DNA of 64,000 bases from Bosea sp. Tri-49 (lineage in GTDB: Bacteria; Pseudomonadota; Alphaproteobacteria; Rhizobiales; Beijerinckiaceae). The DNA lies in NCBI RefSeq assembly GCF_003952665.1, contig NZ_CP017946.1, positions 5,041,001 to 5,105,000 of the forward strand. The letters run 5' to 3'. The position numbers were made by a program, and so were the translations under genes. Positions 41,851 through 50,106 of this stretch are shown here, piece by piece. Below the pieces are notes generated by a model. That model ran no database searches. It had not been told where the DNA came from and saw only the letters and a list, made by a program, of their open reading frames with translations. The stretch's first letter is position 1, and each line of letters begins with the position of its first letter.

Positions 41851-42561
41851 TCAGGCCGAGACGATAGCGCGGGTCTGATCGAGGCCGAGGTTTAGAAGCG
41901 TGTCGATAATTGAAACGCCTGACGCAAAATCGCCCCAGACTTGCGGATATGGCTCCGCGAACCGGCCATAGTCCATCCACTCTACCTGCATGCCGAGCGC
42001 ATTGAACTCTTCCTCGTCCAGATAACTCTTGGCTGAGGGGCCAGACAGATAGGTCTGGGCACCTACGGCGGCCGAAAGCTGCACCAATCGCTCTGTTGGC
42101 TGCATTGCCGCCATGGCTTCCCGGGGCAGCAGATCGACGTCACGGAGGAAGCGCGTTTCGATCTGCAGCGCCCTGCACAGGGCCATGATCATGCCTTGGT
42201 TGACCTGCGACAGCGTCGGCAAATCCGCGACCGACTCGAACAGGCCCCGGACAATCGGAAATGCATCCTGGAAATGGGCCGCGCGGCGGTAGGATAGCTC
42301 GATGCTCTTCAGATGAGACTGCCACCAGCCTGGATCGGCAATGCGGATGCTGTCGATCGGCGCTTGGAAGTTGCCTTTCTGCTGGACGGGCACGGACAGC
42401 CAATGAATGCCCTGGGGCGTCTTGATGGCATTGCGCGTGCGCCAGTCGCGCCGGGTGAACTGGACGCTATCGAAGAACACGAACGTTTCGCAAAGGGCGA
42501 TGGCGGCGAAGAAACCTCGCCACGGGATATAGCCCGATTGAATGATTGCGACGCGCTTCAT
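41851..42561 (-). CDS. WbqC family protein
   Basis: 236 residues beginning AIIQSGYIPWRGFFAAIALC, the diagnostic start of WbqC-like proteins, followed by FFDSVQFTRRDWRTRNAIKT and WLSVPVQQKGNF. WbqC proteins are encoded in O-antigen and capsule clusters next to WecE/FdtB-type aminotransferases and are thought to act on the amino-sugar nucleotide, possibly as acyltransferases or accessory enzymes. Here the aminotransferase gene lies directly upstream (1-base spacing). Confidence 0.9.
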   Translation of the reverse strand: MKRVAIIQSGYIPWRGFFAAIALCETFVFFDSVQFTRRDWRTRNAIKTPQGIHWLSVPVQQKGNFQAPIDSIRIADPGWWQSHLKSIELSYRRAAHFQDAFPIVRGLFESVADLPTLSQVNQGMIMALCRALQIETRFLRDVDLLPREAMAAMQPTERLVQLSAAVGAQTYLSGPSAKSYLDEEEFNALGMQVEWMDYGRFAEPYPQVWGDFASGVSIIDTLLNLGLDQTRAIVSA

Positions 42562-43716
42562 TCAGAGGGGGCGTCCGAAATAGTCAAAGATGGCTCGCAC
42601 CACCCTGTCCACCTCGCCGTCGTCGAGCGTGTAGTAGAGCGGCAAACGCAAAAGCCGGTTGCTGACCTGGTCGGTGACGGCCAGATCTCCCGACACACGT
42701 CCGTACTTGCGGCCGGCCGGAGCCGAATGGAGCGGCACGTAGTGAAAAACGGCATTGATGTCGCGTGCCTGCAGATACCGGATGAGATCGGCCCGCACGG
42801 CTTCCGACTCGAGCAGCAGCCAAAAGATATGGCCGTTGACATCGGTTCCCGTAGCGCGGGGCAGCGTCACGGTACCGTCATCCGCCAGAGGCGCCAGGCG
42901 TTCGCGGTAGAGGTCATAGATGGCTCGCCGGCGCTCGCAGATGATGTCGGCTTGTTCGAGTTGAGCCATGAGAAAGGCGCTGACGATCTCGCCCGGGCAA
43001 TAGGACGAGCCGATATCCTGCCAGGTGTATTTGTCGACCTGGCCGCGGAAGAAGCGGCTACGGTCCGTGCCCTTTTCGCGAATGACCTCGGCGCGGTCGA
43101 GCAAGCGCTCATTGTTGAGAATGAGGGCGCCACCCTCTCCCGAGATGACATTCTTGGTCTCATGGAAGGACAGGCAACCGAGGTCGCCGATCGTTCCGAG
43201 GGGCTTGCCCTTGAACGTCGAGAGATGGGCTTGCGCTGCATCTTCCACCACCAGCAGATCGTGCTGGCGGGCGATGGCCATGATTGCGTCCATATCGCAG
43301 GCGAGGCCCGCATAGTGAACTGGGACGACAACCTTGGTCCGCTCGGTGATGGCCGGTTCGATGCGGGCCGGATCGATATTGAGAGTGTCCTGCTCGATAT
43401 CGACGAAAACGACGGTAGCGCCGCGCAGGACAAAGGCCGTCGCCGTGGCGGAGAAGGTGAACGACGGCATGATCACCTCGTCCCCCGGCCCGACCTCGGA
43501 CAACATCGCTGCCATCTCGAGTGCCGCGGTGCAGGAGTGGGTCATCAGCACGCGGCGGGCGGACAGAGCCTGCTCCAGCCACGTCTCGCAGCGCCGCATG
43601 AACGGCCCTCCGCCAGCGATAGTGCCGTTTTGGATAGCCTGAGCGATATACTCGAGTTCTTTCCCGACGATTGCGGGCCGACCGAAGGGTATCTTCTCGC
43701 TTCGAAGGTTGTTCAC
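42562..43716 (-). CDS. wecE: dTDP-4-amino-4,6-dideoxygalactose transaminase-like (DegT/DnrJ/EryC1 family)
   Basis: PLP-dependent sugar aminotransferase, 384 residues from GTG 43716 (PFGRPAIVGKELEYIAQAI begins 10 residues in); an upstream start at 43827 would add an unrelated leader. The PLP lysine is in SFHETKNVISGEGGAL and the aspartate pairing with the pyridine nitrogen in VVEDAAQAH. TIAGGGPFMRRCE and SSYCPGEIVSAFLMAQLE are characteristic of the WecE/RffA branch that aminates dTDP-4-keto-6-deoxyglucose. Expected product: an amino-deoxysugar for surface polysaccharide. Stop lies next to the WbqC gene start. Confidence 0.9.
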   Translation of the reverse strand: MNNLRSEKIPFGRPAIVGKELEYIAQAIQNGTIAGGGPFMRRCETWLEQALSARRVLMTHSCTAALEMAAMLSEVGPGDEVIMPSFTFSATATAFVLRGATVVFVDIEQDTLNIDPARIEPAITERTKVVVPVHYAGLACDMDAIMAIARQHDLLVVEDAAQAHLSTFKGKPLGTIGDLGCLSFHETKNVISGEGGALILNNERLLDRAEVIREKGTDRSRFFRGQVDKYTWQDIGSSYCPGEIVSAFLMAQLEQADIICERRRAIYDLYRERLAPLADDGTVTLPRATGTDVNGHIFWLLLESEAVRADLIRYLQARDINAVFHYVPLHSAPAGRKYGRVSGDLAVTDQVSNRLLRLPLYYTLDDGEVDRVVRAIFDYFGRPL

Positions 43717-43832
43717 AGTCTCGCTCTCAGTGCGCGGAAGCCGATTCGCCAGCCCCCAGATAGGCCTGCGAGCCTCGGCTCGCGGGTTGTTTTGGCAGCC
43801 CGTGCTGGCTATGTCTACTCGTATCACGGGGC

Positions 43833-45017
43833 TTGTCCCGCTGTTCTCAGGACGTTGTTTTGGCCGACCAGATCGATTGCCACCGCGGGGATGATTGCCC
43901 AGCCTGCGGCAGCCAAGACTCCGTCGCTCTTCCGAGCCCGTCAGGCGATAGATCCGTCCTGAGTGATGGTCGAATCGTGCCGCGCAGATTGGACAAGGTG
44001 GGATGTCGAGCTTGTGGACTCATTCGTCATCGCGTGCCGCTCGCATCTGCCGAAGTGGCGTCGATCTACACTGAGAACTACGTCTTGCCCGGCCAGTCGA
44101 GCCTCGCCGACGATGCCCGTGGCGAGGCTTACGCGCACGTGGTGGCCGGCGCCCTCGGTGGAATGCCCGATCTCGGCCGTCTACTCGAACTCGGCTGCGG
44201 CTCGGGTGCGACTGCCCGCTTCCTAGCCTCAATGTTGCCGGCTCACGAAATCCGGGGCGTCGATCCCGCCCTCCCGGACGAGTTCTTGGGAACCGTTGGC
44301 AAAGTCACACTGGCGAGAGGGTTGCTCGAGGATCACACGGGGCCGGCGTGGTGTGATTTCGATGCGGTTGTGTCGATCAATACGATCGAACATACACCCG
44401 ATCCCTCCGGCTTTCTCAGCGCGATTGCCGCGCGACTTCGCCCAGACGGGAAGGCAGTTGTGATCTGCCCGGTCGCGACCCCCGCGAACTGCGAACTGCT
44501 GTTCTTCGATCATCTATGGACGATATCTCGTGCTGCGTTTCACGCGTTCGCGGCTGCAGCAGGGCTCCGGGTCGCAAAGACACTCGCCCTCGACAAAGAC
44601 CTCACCTGTTTCCAGGTCTTCGTGATGGAGAAAGGAGATGGTGCTCAGGAGCCGGCGGCCGCCGCGAACCCTGACGATGCAGCCCGATACCTGGCCGCCT
44701 GGCAAGATCTCGATGGCTTTTGGTGTGATCGGCTCGACGCTCTCGGTGGCCGCGTTCAGATCTTTGGTGCGGGGCAAATGGCCGCGGTCATCCGAGCCTA
44801 TGCTCCGCGTACCTGGGCGCGCGCCGAGCGGCTTGTGGTCGACGATCCAACTGATGCCTGGGACCTTGGTCGGGTCGAGCGCTATGTCGCGGAAGACCAT
44901 GCTCTCGGTTACCGCACGGTCGTGGCGGTCAACCCGCTGGTAAAGGCAGTCATCGCCGAACGGATATGGCGAGACGGCGGCGAGCCCCTTGTCATGCCGG
45001 ATACCATTCAGTTCTAA
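43833..45017 (+). CDS. C-methyltransferase-like protein with N-terminal zinc ribbon
   Basis: About 394 residues if TTG 43833 is used; TTG 43860 is an alternative. Four cysteines (CPACGS near residue 22 and CRACGL near 58) form a zinc-ribbon-like module, followed by a SAM domain (LLELGCGSGATARFLA near 112-127, INTIEHTPDPSGFL). The last third carries VQIFGAGQMAAVI, a Rossmann-like region as in the C-terminal domain of sugar C-methyltransferases (TylC3/NovU type). This three-part layout is that of deoxysugar C-methyltransferases. It is transcribed opposite to the neighbouring glycan genes, but its role fits the same sugar. Start codon uncertain. Confidence 0.83.
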   Translation: MSRCSQDVVLADQIDCHRGDDCPACGSQDSVALPSPSGDRSVLSDGRIVPRRLDKVGCRACGLIRHRVPLASAEVASIYTENYVLPGQSSLADDARGEAYAHVVAGALGGMPDLGRLLELGCGSGATARFLASMLPAHEIRGVDPALPDEFLGTVGKVTLARGLLEDHTGPAWCDFDAVVSINTIEHTPDPSGFLSAIAARLRPDGKAVVICPVATPANCELLFFDHLWTISRAAFHAFAAAAGLRVAKTLALDKDLTCFQVFVMEKGDGAQEPAAAANPDDAARYLAAWQDLDGFWCDRLDALGGRVQIFGAGQMAAVIRAYAPRTWARAERLVVDDPTDAWDLGRVERYVAEDHALGYRTVVAVNPLVKAVIAERIWRDGGEPLVMPDTIQF

Positions 45018-45018
45018 G

Positions 45019-45047
45019 TGCGCTCATGGCTGCCGTTACCGAGCGCA
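45019..45047 (+). terminator. Possible terminator after C-methyltransferase-like gene
   Basis: TGCGCTC (45019-45025) can pair with GAGCGCA (45041-45047) around a 15-base loop, directly after the stop codon. No T-run; weak. The rest of 45018-45158 shows no gene. Confidence 0.35.
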
Positions 45048-45158
45048 GCTAAGGCCTTCATCATCGTGTGGCCGCGGAAGCGACATCGACGATGCCTGTT
45101 GCCTTCGATGCCTCGGGCAGCGGTTCAGTCGTGATGTTTGTTCGTTCCTCGCATCTCT

Positions 45159-46127
45159 TCAGAGGCGCGACTCGGCGGCCGGGCCGCGGTGGATTCGGCG
45201 GACGACCGCATAGGGGCGGCGCTTGGTCTCCGAAAATATATTCGCAATATAGATTCCAAGGATTCCGAGGATAAGGGTCGTCAATCCGCCGAAGAAGCAG
45301 ATCGCGACGATCAAGGATGCCCACCCGTCGGCTGCTACGCCCGTCCAAAGATAGCGCGCGACAATGTAAAGGACGGCAGCGCCAGATAAAACCGCCGTCC
45401 CCAGTCCAAGATAAAGGATCATGTAAAGGAGTTTGGTCGAGGTGGTCGTAACGTACTTCACCAGCATCTCGACCCGCTTCGTTACCGAATAGGACGTCGG
45501 CGACAAAGTCAGCTTTGAAACTGTAAGCGGTTCCTGACGAAAGCCCGTCAGCAGCCAAAGATGTGCGATGAAGAACTCCCGGTCACGATGGCGGATCAGC
45601 TCGCGCACATATTGGCGCGTCATCAGGCGTGCGGTGACGAGGTTGCGCGGCAGCTTCTGGTCACTCAGCTTGTCAACGAGCCAGAAGAACGTGTTTCCCG
45701 TTACCCGCTCGAACCAACCGCCACGGCGAGCCTCCTGGACGCCATAAACGACGTCGCAGTCGCCTTTATGGAAGCGGTTCCAAAAGGTGGTGAGGAGTTC
45801 GGGCTCCTCCTCCAAGTCACTGTCGATCAAGAAGACGTAGTCGCCCGACGCGACCGTCAGCCCGGTCATCATCGCCTTGTGATGACCAAAATTGCGAGAC
45901 AGATCGACCACGATGACGCGGGAATCCCTGTCCTTCAGGTCGAGCGCGCGAGCCAGACTGTCATCGGGCGAGCCGTCATTGACCAGCACCAGTTCAATGT
46001 CCTGGCAGAGACCGGTAGCCGCGGCCATGCAGCGTTCATAGAATGGCTCAATCGTATCCGCCGACCGATAGAGGGTGGAAACGATCGAGAGCTTTATCCG
46101 GGGCCTGTCCATATCAACCGAGGTCAT
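45159..46127 (-). CDS. Family 2 glycosyltransferase with two C-terminal membrane helices
   Basis: About 322 residues from ATG 46127 (a GTG at 46151 would add eight). The GT-A domain has IVSTLYRSADTI, LVNDGSPDDS, the DxD-like DSDLEEEPE near residue 112 and SRNFGHHKAMMTG. Two hydrophobic segments near the end (about 232-255 and 266-290) give the polyprenyl-phosphate glycosyltransferase layout of GtrB, ArnC and DPM1 relatives. Likely transfers a sugar to undecaprenyl phosphate on the cytoplasmic face. The large membrane protein at 38260 could be the matching transferase on the periplasmic side. Confidence 0.9.
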   Translation of the reverse strand: MTSVDMDRPRIKLSIVSTLYRSADTIEPFYERCMAAATGLCQDIELVLVNDGSPDDSLARALDLKDRDSRVIVVDLSRNFGHHKAMMTGLTVASGDYVFLIDSDLEEEPELLTTFWNRFHKGDCDVVYGVQEARRGGWFERVTGNTFFWLVDKLSDQKLPRNLVTARLMTRQYVRELIRHRDREFFIAHLWLLTGFRQEPLTVSKLTLSPTSYSVTKRVEMLVKYVTTTSTKLLYMILYLGLGTAVLSGAAVLYIVARYLWTGVAADGWASLIVAICFFGGLTTLILGILGIYIANIFSETKRRPYAVVRRIHRGPAAESRL

Positions 46128-46151
46128 CTGAGTGGCTCGCACGATGCGCAC

Positions 46152-47013
46152 CCGTCATGACATTGTCAGTTGCGGTGCTGTCAACTCTCCAAGCGCCTCC
46201 GATTTGAGGAAGTCCGATACGGTGCCCATCGAAGCCGGTCGGCTTCAGGTTTTCTGAACCGTTCAGAGTTTAAAACCCCAGTTCCCGCCAGCTCAATTCA
46301 TAGGGCTGCTTCTGAAGTTGCACGTCGAGTGTCGGAATTGGCGAAACAGTAAACGGTGCATCCCTCGCGGTTTCAAAAGCCTATCGCGCTCTCAATGGCA
46401 CCTTGCGAGCGCAATGAAGGCACTAGAGCGTCGGATCCTTATTCAGTCCGGAGTGCGCTTGCCGAAACTGCACCAATTGATTGCCAATTGTGCCCGTCTA
46501 GCGCAATGAGCAGCGTGAAGTGCCAAAAGTTATTGATTTAGGTGTACGGATAACAATATTCGAACGCGTTATTTTTGCCTTCTGAGAGATTTTATATCGT
46601 CTTTACTGATATCTGCATCGAAGCTGTAGTTCGGGCTCGCCTCGTGATGCCGGGCGAAGGCCCGAGGAATTTGCGGGATTCGATTGATCAGCTTCTGCGG
46701 GGGCAGGCGGACGACTCAGCACAGCGCAAGAGGGGCCGCCACTAACGGTCGGCGCCCCATCAGAGACACTTGCCCGACCGGCGCCGCTCGCGCGCGTCGT
46801 CGTACGCGCTTTCTATCGCTAATCGCATTCAGGTCGCCTGCTTGCGCAGAATTTGCTCCATACGACCCATCTGAGACATTCCTTCATCCGTGTCCGGTGA
46901 CAGAAGTTGGCCCTCAGCTGACCTTCAAAGGGTCCGCTTGCAGGTAGTCAGTTCAGCAATGAAGCTGCAGGAGCGAGGCGGAACAGACTGATTTCGAGCA
47001 AACTCGGGACGGG
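46152..47013. other. Long gap without a convincing gene
   Basis: About 860 bases between the GT2 gene and the HAL-like gene. Short open frames exist on the plus strand (for example 46170-46352 and 46684-46947), but they have arginine-rich or otherwise non-protein-like sequence and no clear start signals. The middle part (about 46500-46630) is AT-rich. A small stem CGGGC/GCCCG lies at 46651-46664. It may be an eroded gene or insertion scar; I cannot identify a parent sequence. Confidence 0.4.
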
Positions 47014-48420
47014 TCAAGCAAGCTCGATCATGCGCTGGACGTCGCTGTTGCGCCCCTCGATGTGCAGCAGCAGCGGATCGAGATGGGGAACGCTATCGCC
47101 CGCTGCGGCGAACGGGATCACCTCACGAACCAACTCGTGGAGCTTGCTTGTGGTCACGCCAAGTGGGGTGGCCTTCCTGATATCGACGGCCTGAGCGGCG
47201 ACGAGCAGCTCGATTGTCGCGATCGAGCGGCACAGGCTTGCGACCTCCGCCGTCTTCCTCGCCGCCAGCCCCGCCATGCCGGCGCGGTCGAGATTGCCGT
47301 TGGAGTGGCTCGAGCTCGCCAATTCCTGAACGACCGGGGCGGTTGCCAGCCGCGCCTCCGAGGTGATCGCCTTGTGGAACTGGGCAAGGCCGTTGAAGCC
47401 GGGCAGGCCGACGCCGTCTTCCTCGATCAGGCCGACGGTCAACCCGGACCAGAACGAATCGACCAGCTTGGCGACCCGCTCGGCCGAACCGGTGACGACC
47501 GGCGCGAAGGCGAGCCGGGCGATATCGAGCGCCATCGACAGCGAGACGGTGTCGAAATTGGCGACCGAGACAAGTGAGCGATCCTCCAGCGAGACGATCG
47601 GATTGTTCTGGCTGGAGCGGAACTCGGTCTCGACCTGGCGCCATGCGAAATCCAGGCTGTCGGCCGCCGTGCCGTGCAGCAATGGCAGCGAGCGGAAGCT
47701 CAGCGGGTCCTGGAGGTGGCGCGGGCCGCCCTTGGCCAGGATATAACTGCCGTCGAGATAGCGCCTGATCCGGCTTCCATGCCGCTCCAGCCCGGCGAAG
47801 GGGCGCGAGCGCAAGGCGGCCTCCGAGACGATCGACGGGTTGGCGGCGAAGCCCTCCATGCTCAGCGCGGCGATCAGGCTCCAGAGGTCGAGGCTACGCT
47901 GCAGATCAGCCATGGCGAGCGCCGCGATGCCGAGCGCGAGCGCACTGGAATTGAGCATCGCCAGCGCCTCGCCGGCCTGAAGCTCGATATCGCCGTAGAG
48001 CGCCAGTGCAAGATCGGTGATCGGGGCCATGTCGCTCTGGCCCATCGAGCCCCAGATATGGACGTCGATCTGTCGGTCGGCATTGAGGGCCTCGCTGAGC
48101 CGCTCGGCTAGCAGCGGCCGCACGCCGAGGCGGCCGCTCGCCATCGAATTGAGCAGGACGAGCATCATCGCCCGGACGGCTTCATGCGGGGCGAGGGGGC
48201 CGTGCGCGACATTATGGGTGAGCAGCAGGCGGCGGTTGAACTCGCCGATGCGCTCCGGGGCGAGCGGCACGCCGGTCTTGGCGCCGACGCTGGTGGTGAC
48301 GCGGGCGGCCTCCATCCGCTCGACGGCATCCGGCGTGACGGAGACGGGCGTCTTTTGCCTGGTGACGCGGGCGATCTCGTCGATCGTCAGATCGAAGCCG
48401 GTGATGTCCACATGGCTCAT
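47014..48420 (-). CDS. HAL/PAL-family (aromatic amino acid lyase) homologue lacking the MIO triad
   Basis: 468 residues with the overall HAL/PAL order: HEAVRAMMLVLLNSMASGRLGVRP (about 79-102), QDPLSFRSLPLLHG (237-250), FRSSQNNPIVS (267-277), and the helical C-terminus. The Ala-Ser-Gly triad that cyclises to the MIO electrophile is missing: canonical GSVGASGDLAPL reads GSMGQSDMAPI here (124-134), an Ala-to-Gln change with one residue lost. The N-terminal catalytic Tyr (YGVNTGFG in the family) is also absent (TSVGAKTGVPL, 43-53), and GGNFH becomes VANFD. The reading frame is continuous, so it is not an obvious pseudogene. It cannot be a normal ammonia-lyase. Divergent from fumarase-like subunit genes, suggesting a shared substrate. 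Function unknown. Confidence 0.88.
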   Translation of the reverse strand: MSHVDITGFDLTIDEIARVTRQKTPVSVTPDAVERMEAARVTTSVGAKTGVPLAPERIGEFNRRLLLTHNVAHGPLAPHEAVRAMMLVLLNSMASGRLGVRPLLAERLSEALNADRQIDVHIWGSMGQSDMAPITDLALALYGDIELQAGEALAMLNSSALALGIAALAMADLQRSLDLWSLIAALSMEGFAANPSIVSEAALRSRPFAGLERHGSRIRRYLDGSYILAKGGPRHLQDPLSFRSLPLLHGTAADSLDFAWRQVETEFRSSQNNPIVSLEDRSLVSVANFDTVSLSMALDIARLAFAPVVTGSAERVAKLVDSFWSGLTVGLIEEDGVGLPGFNGLAQFHKAITSEARLATAPVVQELASSSHSNGNLDRAGMAGLAARKTAEVASLCRSIATIELLVAAQAVDIRKATPLGVTTSKLHELVREVIPFAAAGDSVPHLDPLLLHIEGRNSDVQRMIELA

Positions 48421-48445
48421 CGCAGATCCATCCTGTCGCTGTGCA

Positions 48446-48459
48446 GCCGGCGCGCCGGC
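48446..48459. promoter_or_regulatory. Palindrome in HAL-like/hydratase divergent region
   Basis: GCCGGCGCGCCGGC is a perfect 14-base palindrome in the 181-base gap between the HAL-like gene and the divergent hydratase alpha gene. GC-rich palindromes arise easily here by chance, so it is only a candidate site. Confidence 0.3.
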
Positions 48460-48601
48460 AGGCGCCTCCGATCCTGTCAGTAAGGGGAAGCCGGGGCAGG
48501 GGGCGGAGCGTCACTTCAATTTCATCATGCGAAACACTGCGTTGGCACCCAGCCGGCGTCTGTCATTCGACTAGTTTCACGCCGTCGAACGGACGGTGCG
48601 C

Positions 48602-49471
48602 ATGGCAATCACCTATGATCTGGTCAAGGAAGTCACCGCCAATCTCTATGATTGGTCGTTGCGCCGTATCCCTGAATCCTCGAAGGCCGAATTCCGCAAG
48701 GCGCTCGCGAGCGAGACCGAGCCGCAGGCCCGGCAGACGCTCGCCTTCATGCTTGATAGCGCCGAGCGGGCCGAGACCACCGGCAAGTTCCTGTGCTCGG
48801 ATGCCGGCGTGCCGAGCTACAGCATCAAGATCGGCTCCGGCGCGCGGATGGAAGGCGATATCCGCCAGGCGATCGTCGACGGCTTCGCCGAGCTCACCCG
48901 GACGATCCAGCCGCCGCTGCTGCGCTTCGTCACCAACCCGCTGACCAATGAGCGCAGTTTTCACGGCAAGGACATGCCGCTGGTCTCCTGGGACCTTGTC
49001 GGCGAAGGTGACTATCTCGACATCACCTGCGCCCCCAAGGCGCTCGGCGGCGGGCGCTGGGCCGCGGTCGAGACGCTGGTGAGCCCGAGCTTGGAGGAGA
49101 TCGAGCGCTGCATCCTGGAGATCGTGCTGCGCGCCGGTGGCCAGCATTGTCCGCCCGTGGTGATCGGCGTCGGCATCGGCGGCACATTCGACCATGCGGC
49201 GAAGCTCTCCAAGGATGCGACCCTGCGCCCCTTCGGTGAGCACAATCCCGAGCCGATGGTCGCCGATATGGAAGAGCGGCTGACCCGCGCGGTCAACCAG
49301 ATGGGCTTTGGCCCGATGGGCGTCGGCGGCTCGACCACGACCTTCGGCGTCCATGTCGAATACGCCTCCGGCCACGGCTTCACCCCGGTCGCGGTCTCGT
49401 TCAATTGCTGGATCAACCGGCGGACCCGGGCGCGGATCTATAATTCCGGCGTGGTGGAGCGGATCGAATGA
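48602..49471 (+). CDS. ttdA: Class I fumarase/L-tartrate dehydratase-type alpha subunit
   Basis: 289 residues from ATG 48602 (GGACGG 6 bases upstream; GTG 48596 possible). Iron-sulfur hydro-lyase alpha subunit: cluster cysteines are expected in FLCSDAGVPSY (family CQDTG), LDITCAPKALGGG and GGQHCPPVVIGVGIGGTFDHAAKL. The first motif is unusual (CSDAG for CQDTG), and APKGGGSEN is replaced by APKALGGGRW, so the substrate pocket probably differs from fumarase. It couples by 4 bases to the beta-subunit gene. Would hydrate or dehydrate a C4-like dicarboxylate. The divergent HAL-like protein may supply or use the unsaturated acid. Confidence 0.9.
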   Translation: MAITYDLVKEVTANLYDWSLRRIPESSKAEFRKALASETEPQARQTLAFMLDSAERAETTGKFLCSDAGVPSYSIKIGSGARMEGDIRQAIVDGFAELTRTIQPPLLRFVTNPLTNERSFHGKDMPLVSWDLVGEGDYLDITCAPKALGGGRWAAVETLVSPSLEEIERCILEIVLRAGGQHCPPVVIGVGIGGTFDHAAKLSKDATLRPFGEHNPEPMVADMEERLTRAVNQMGFGPMGVGGSTTTFGVHVEYASGHGFTPVAVSFNCWINRRTRARIYNSGVVERIE

Positions 49472-50106
49472 CGAGCCCGTCTCCCATCCGCCTGACCCTG
49501 CCGCTGACGCCAGAGGCGGCGCGCGCGCTCAAGGTCGGCGATGTCGTGCTGCTCGATGGCGATGCCGTCGCGACCGTCGGCATGCCCACCCAGAAGCGTA
49601 TGGTCGCGGAGATCGAGGCCGGCCGCGAACTGCCCCTGTCGCTGCGCGACGGCGCCTTCTTCCATATGGGCGTGAGCTATGAGGACGATGACGGGCGGCC
49701 CGGCGCGGTTCACTACGTCAACCCGACAACGTCGAGCCGCTTCAACCATCTGATGCCAACGCTGATCCGGGGCTTGCGCCTGACCGCGACCGGCGGCAAG
49801 GGCGGGCTCTCGCAGGGCAGCGTCGACGCGATGCGCGACGTGGGCTGCGTTTATTTCTCCTTCGTCGGCGGCGCCTCCGCCTTGCTGAGCGAGGGTGTCG
49901 AGGCGGTGACCGATTGCGCCTGGCGCGACCTGATCATGCAGTTCCGCCTGAACCGGCTTCGGCTCGGCGGCTTCGGGCCGGTGATCGTCGCGATCGATGC
50001 CCATGGCAACTCGATCTATGAGCGCCTGATGACGTCTGCCCGAGAGCGAATGCCGGAGATCATCCGCTCGCTCCGCCCCACGGAAACCGACAACGAGACC
50101 AACTGA
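49468..50106 (+). CDS. ttdB: Class I fumarase/L-tartrate dehydratase-type beta subunit
   Basis: 212 residues. The beta-subunit swivelling domain starts IRLTLPLTPEAARALKVGDVVLLDG, with ATVGMPTQKRM and GGKGGLSQGSVDAMRDVGCVYFSFVGGASALLS as family elements. It forms the hydro-lyase with the preceding alpha subunit. The genes overlap at both ends (ATGA with the alpha gene, one shared base with the oxidoreductase gene). The typical final element, a tryptophan-containing loop, reads ECAWRDL-like (DCAWRDLIMQFRLNRLRLGGFGPVIVAID). Confidence 0.9.
   Translation: MTSPSPIRLTLPLTPEAARALKVGDVVLLDGDAVATVGMPTQKRMVAEIEAGRELPLSLRDGAFFHMGVSYEDDDGRPGAVHYVNPTTSSRFNHLMPTLIRGLRLTATGGKGGLSQGSVDAMRDVGCVYFSFVGGASALLSEGVEAVTDCAWRDLIMQFRLNRLRLGGFGPVIVAIDAHGNSIYERLMTSARERMPEIIRSLRPTETDNETN

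Noticed and set aside
46684..46947. Plus-strand open frame of 87 codons in the 46-47 kb gap
   Set aside because: Arg-rich, no ribosome site, no recognisable motif; more likely noncoding.
48133..48141. Ala-Ser-Gly at residues 94-96 of the HAL-like protein as the MIO triad
   Set aside because: This ASG lies in the NSMASGRLGVRP segment, which aligns with NSLAKGYSGVRP of the family, about 30 residues before the true MIO position.
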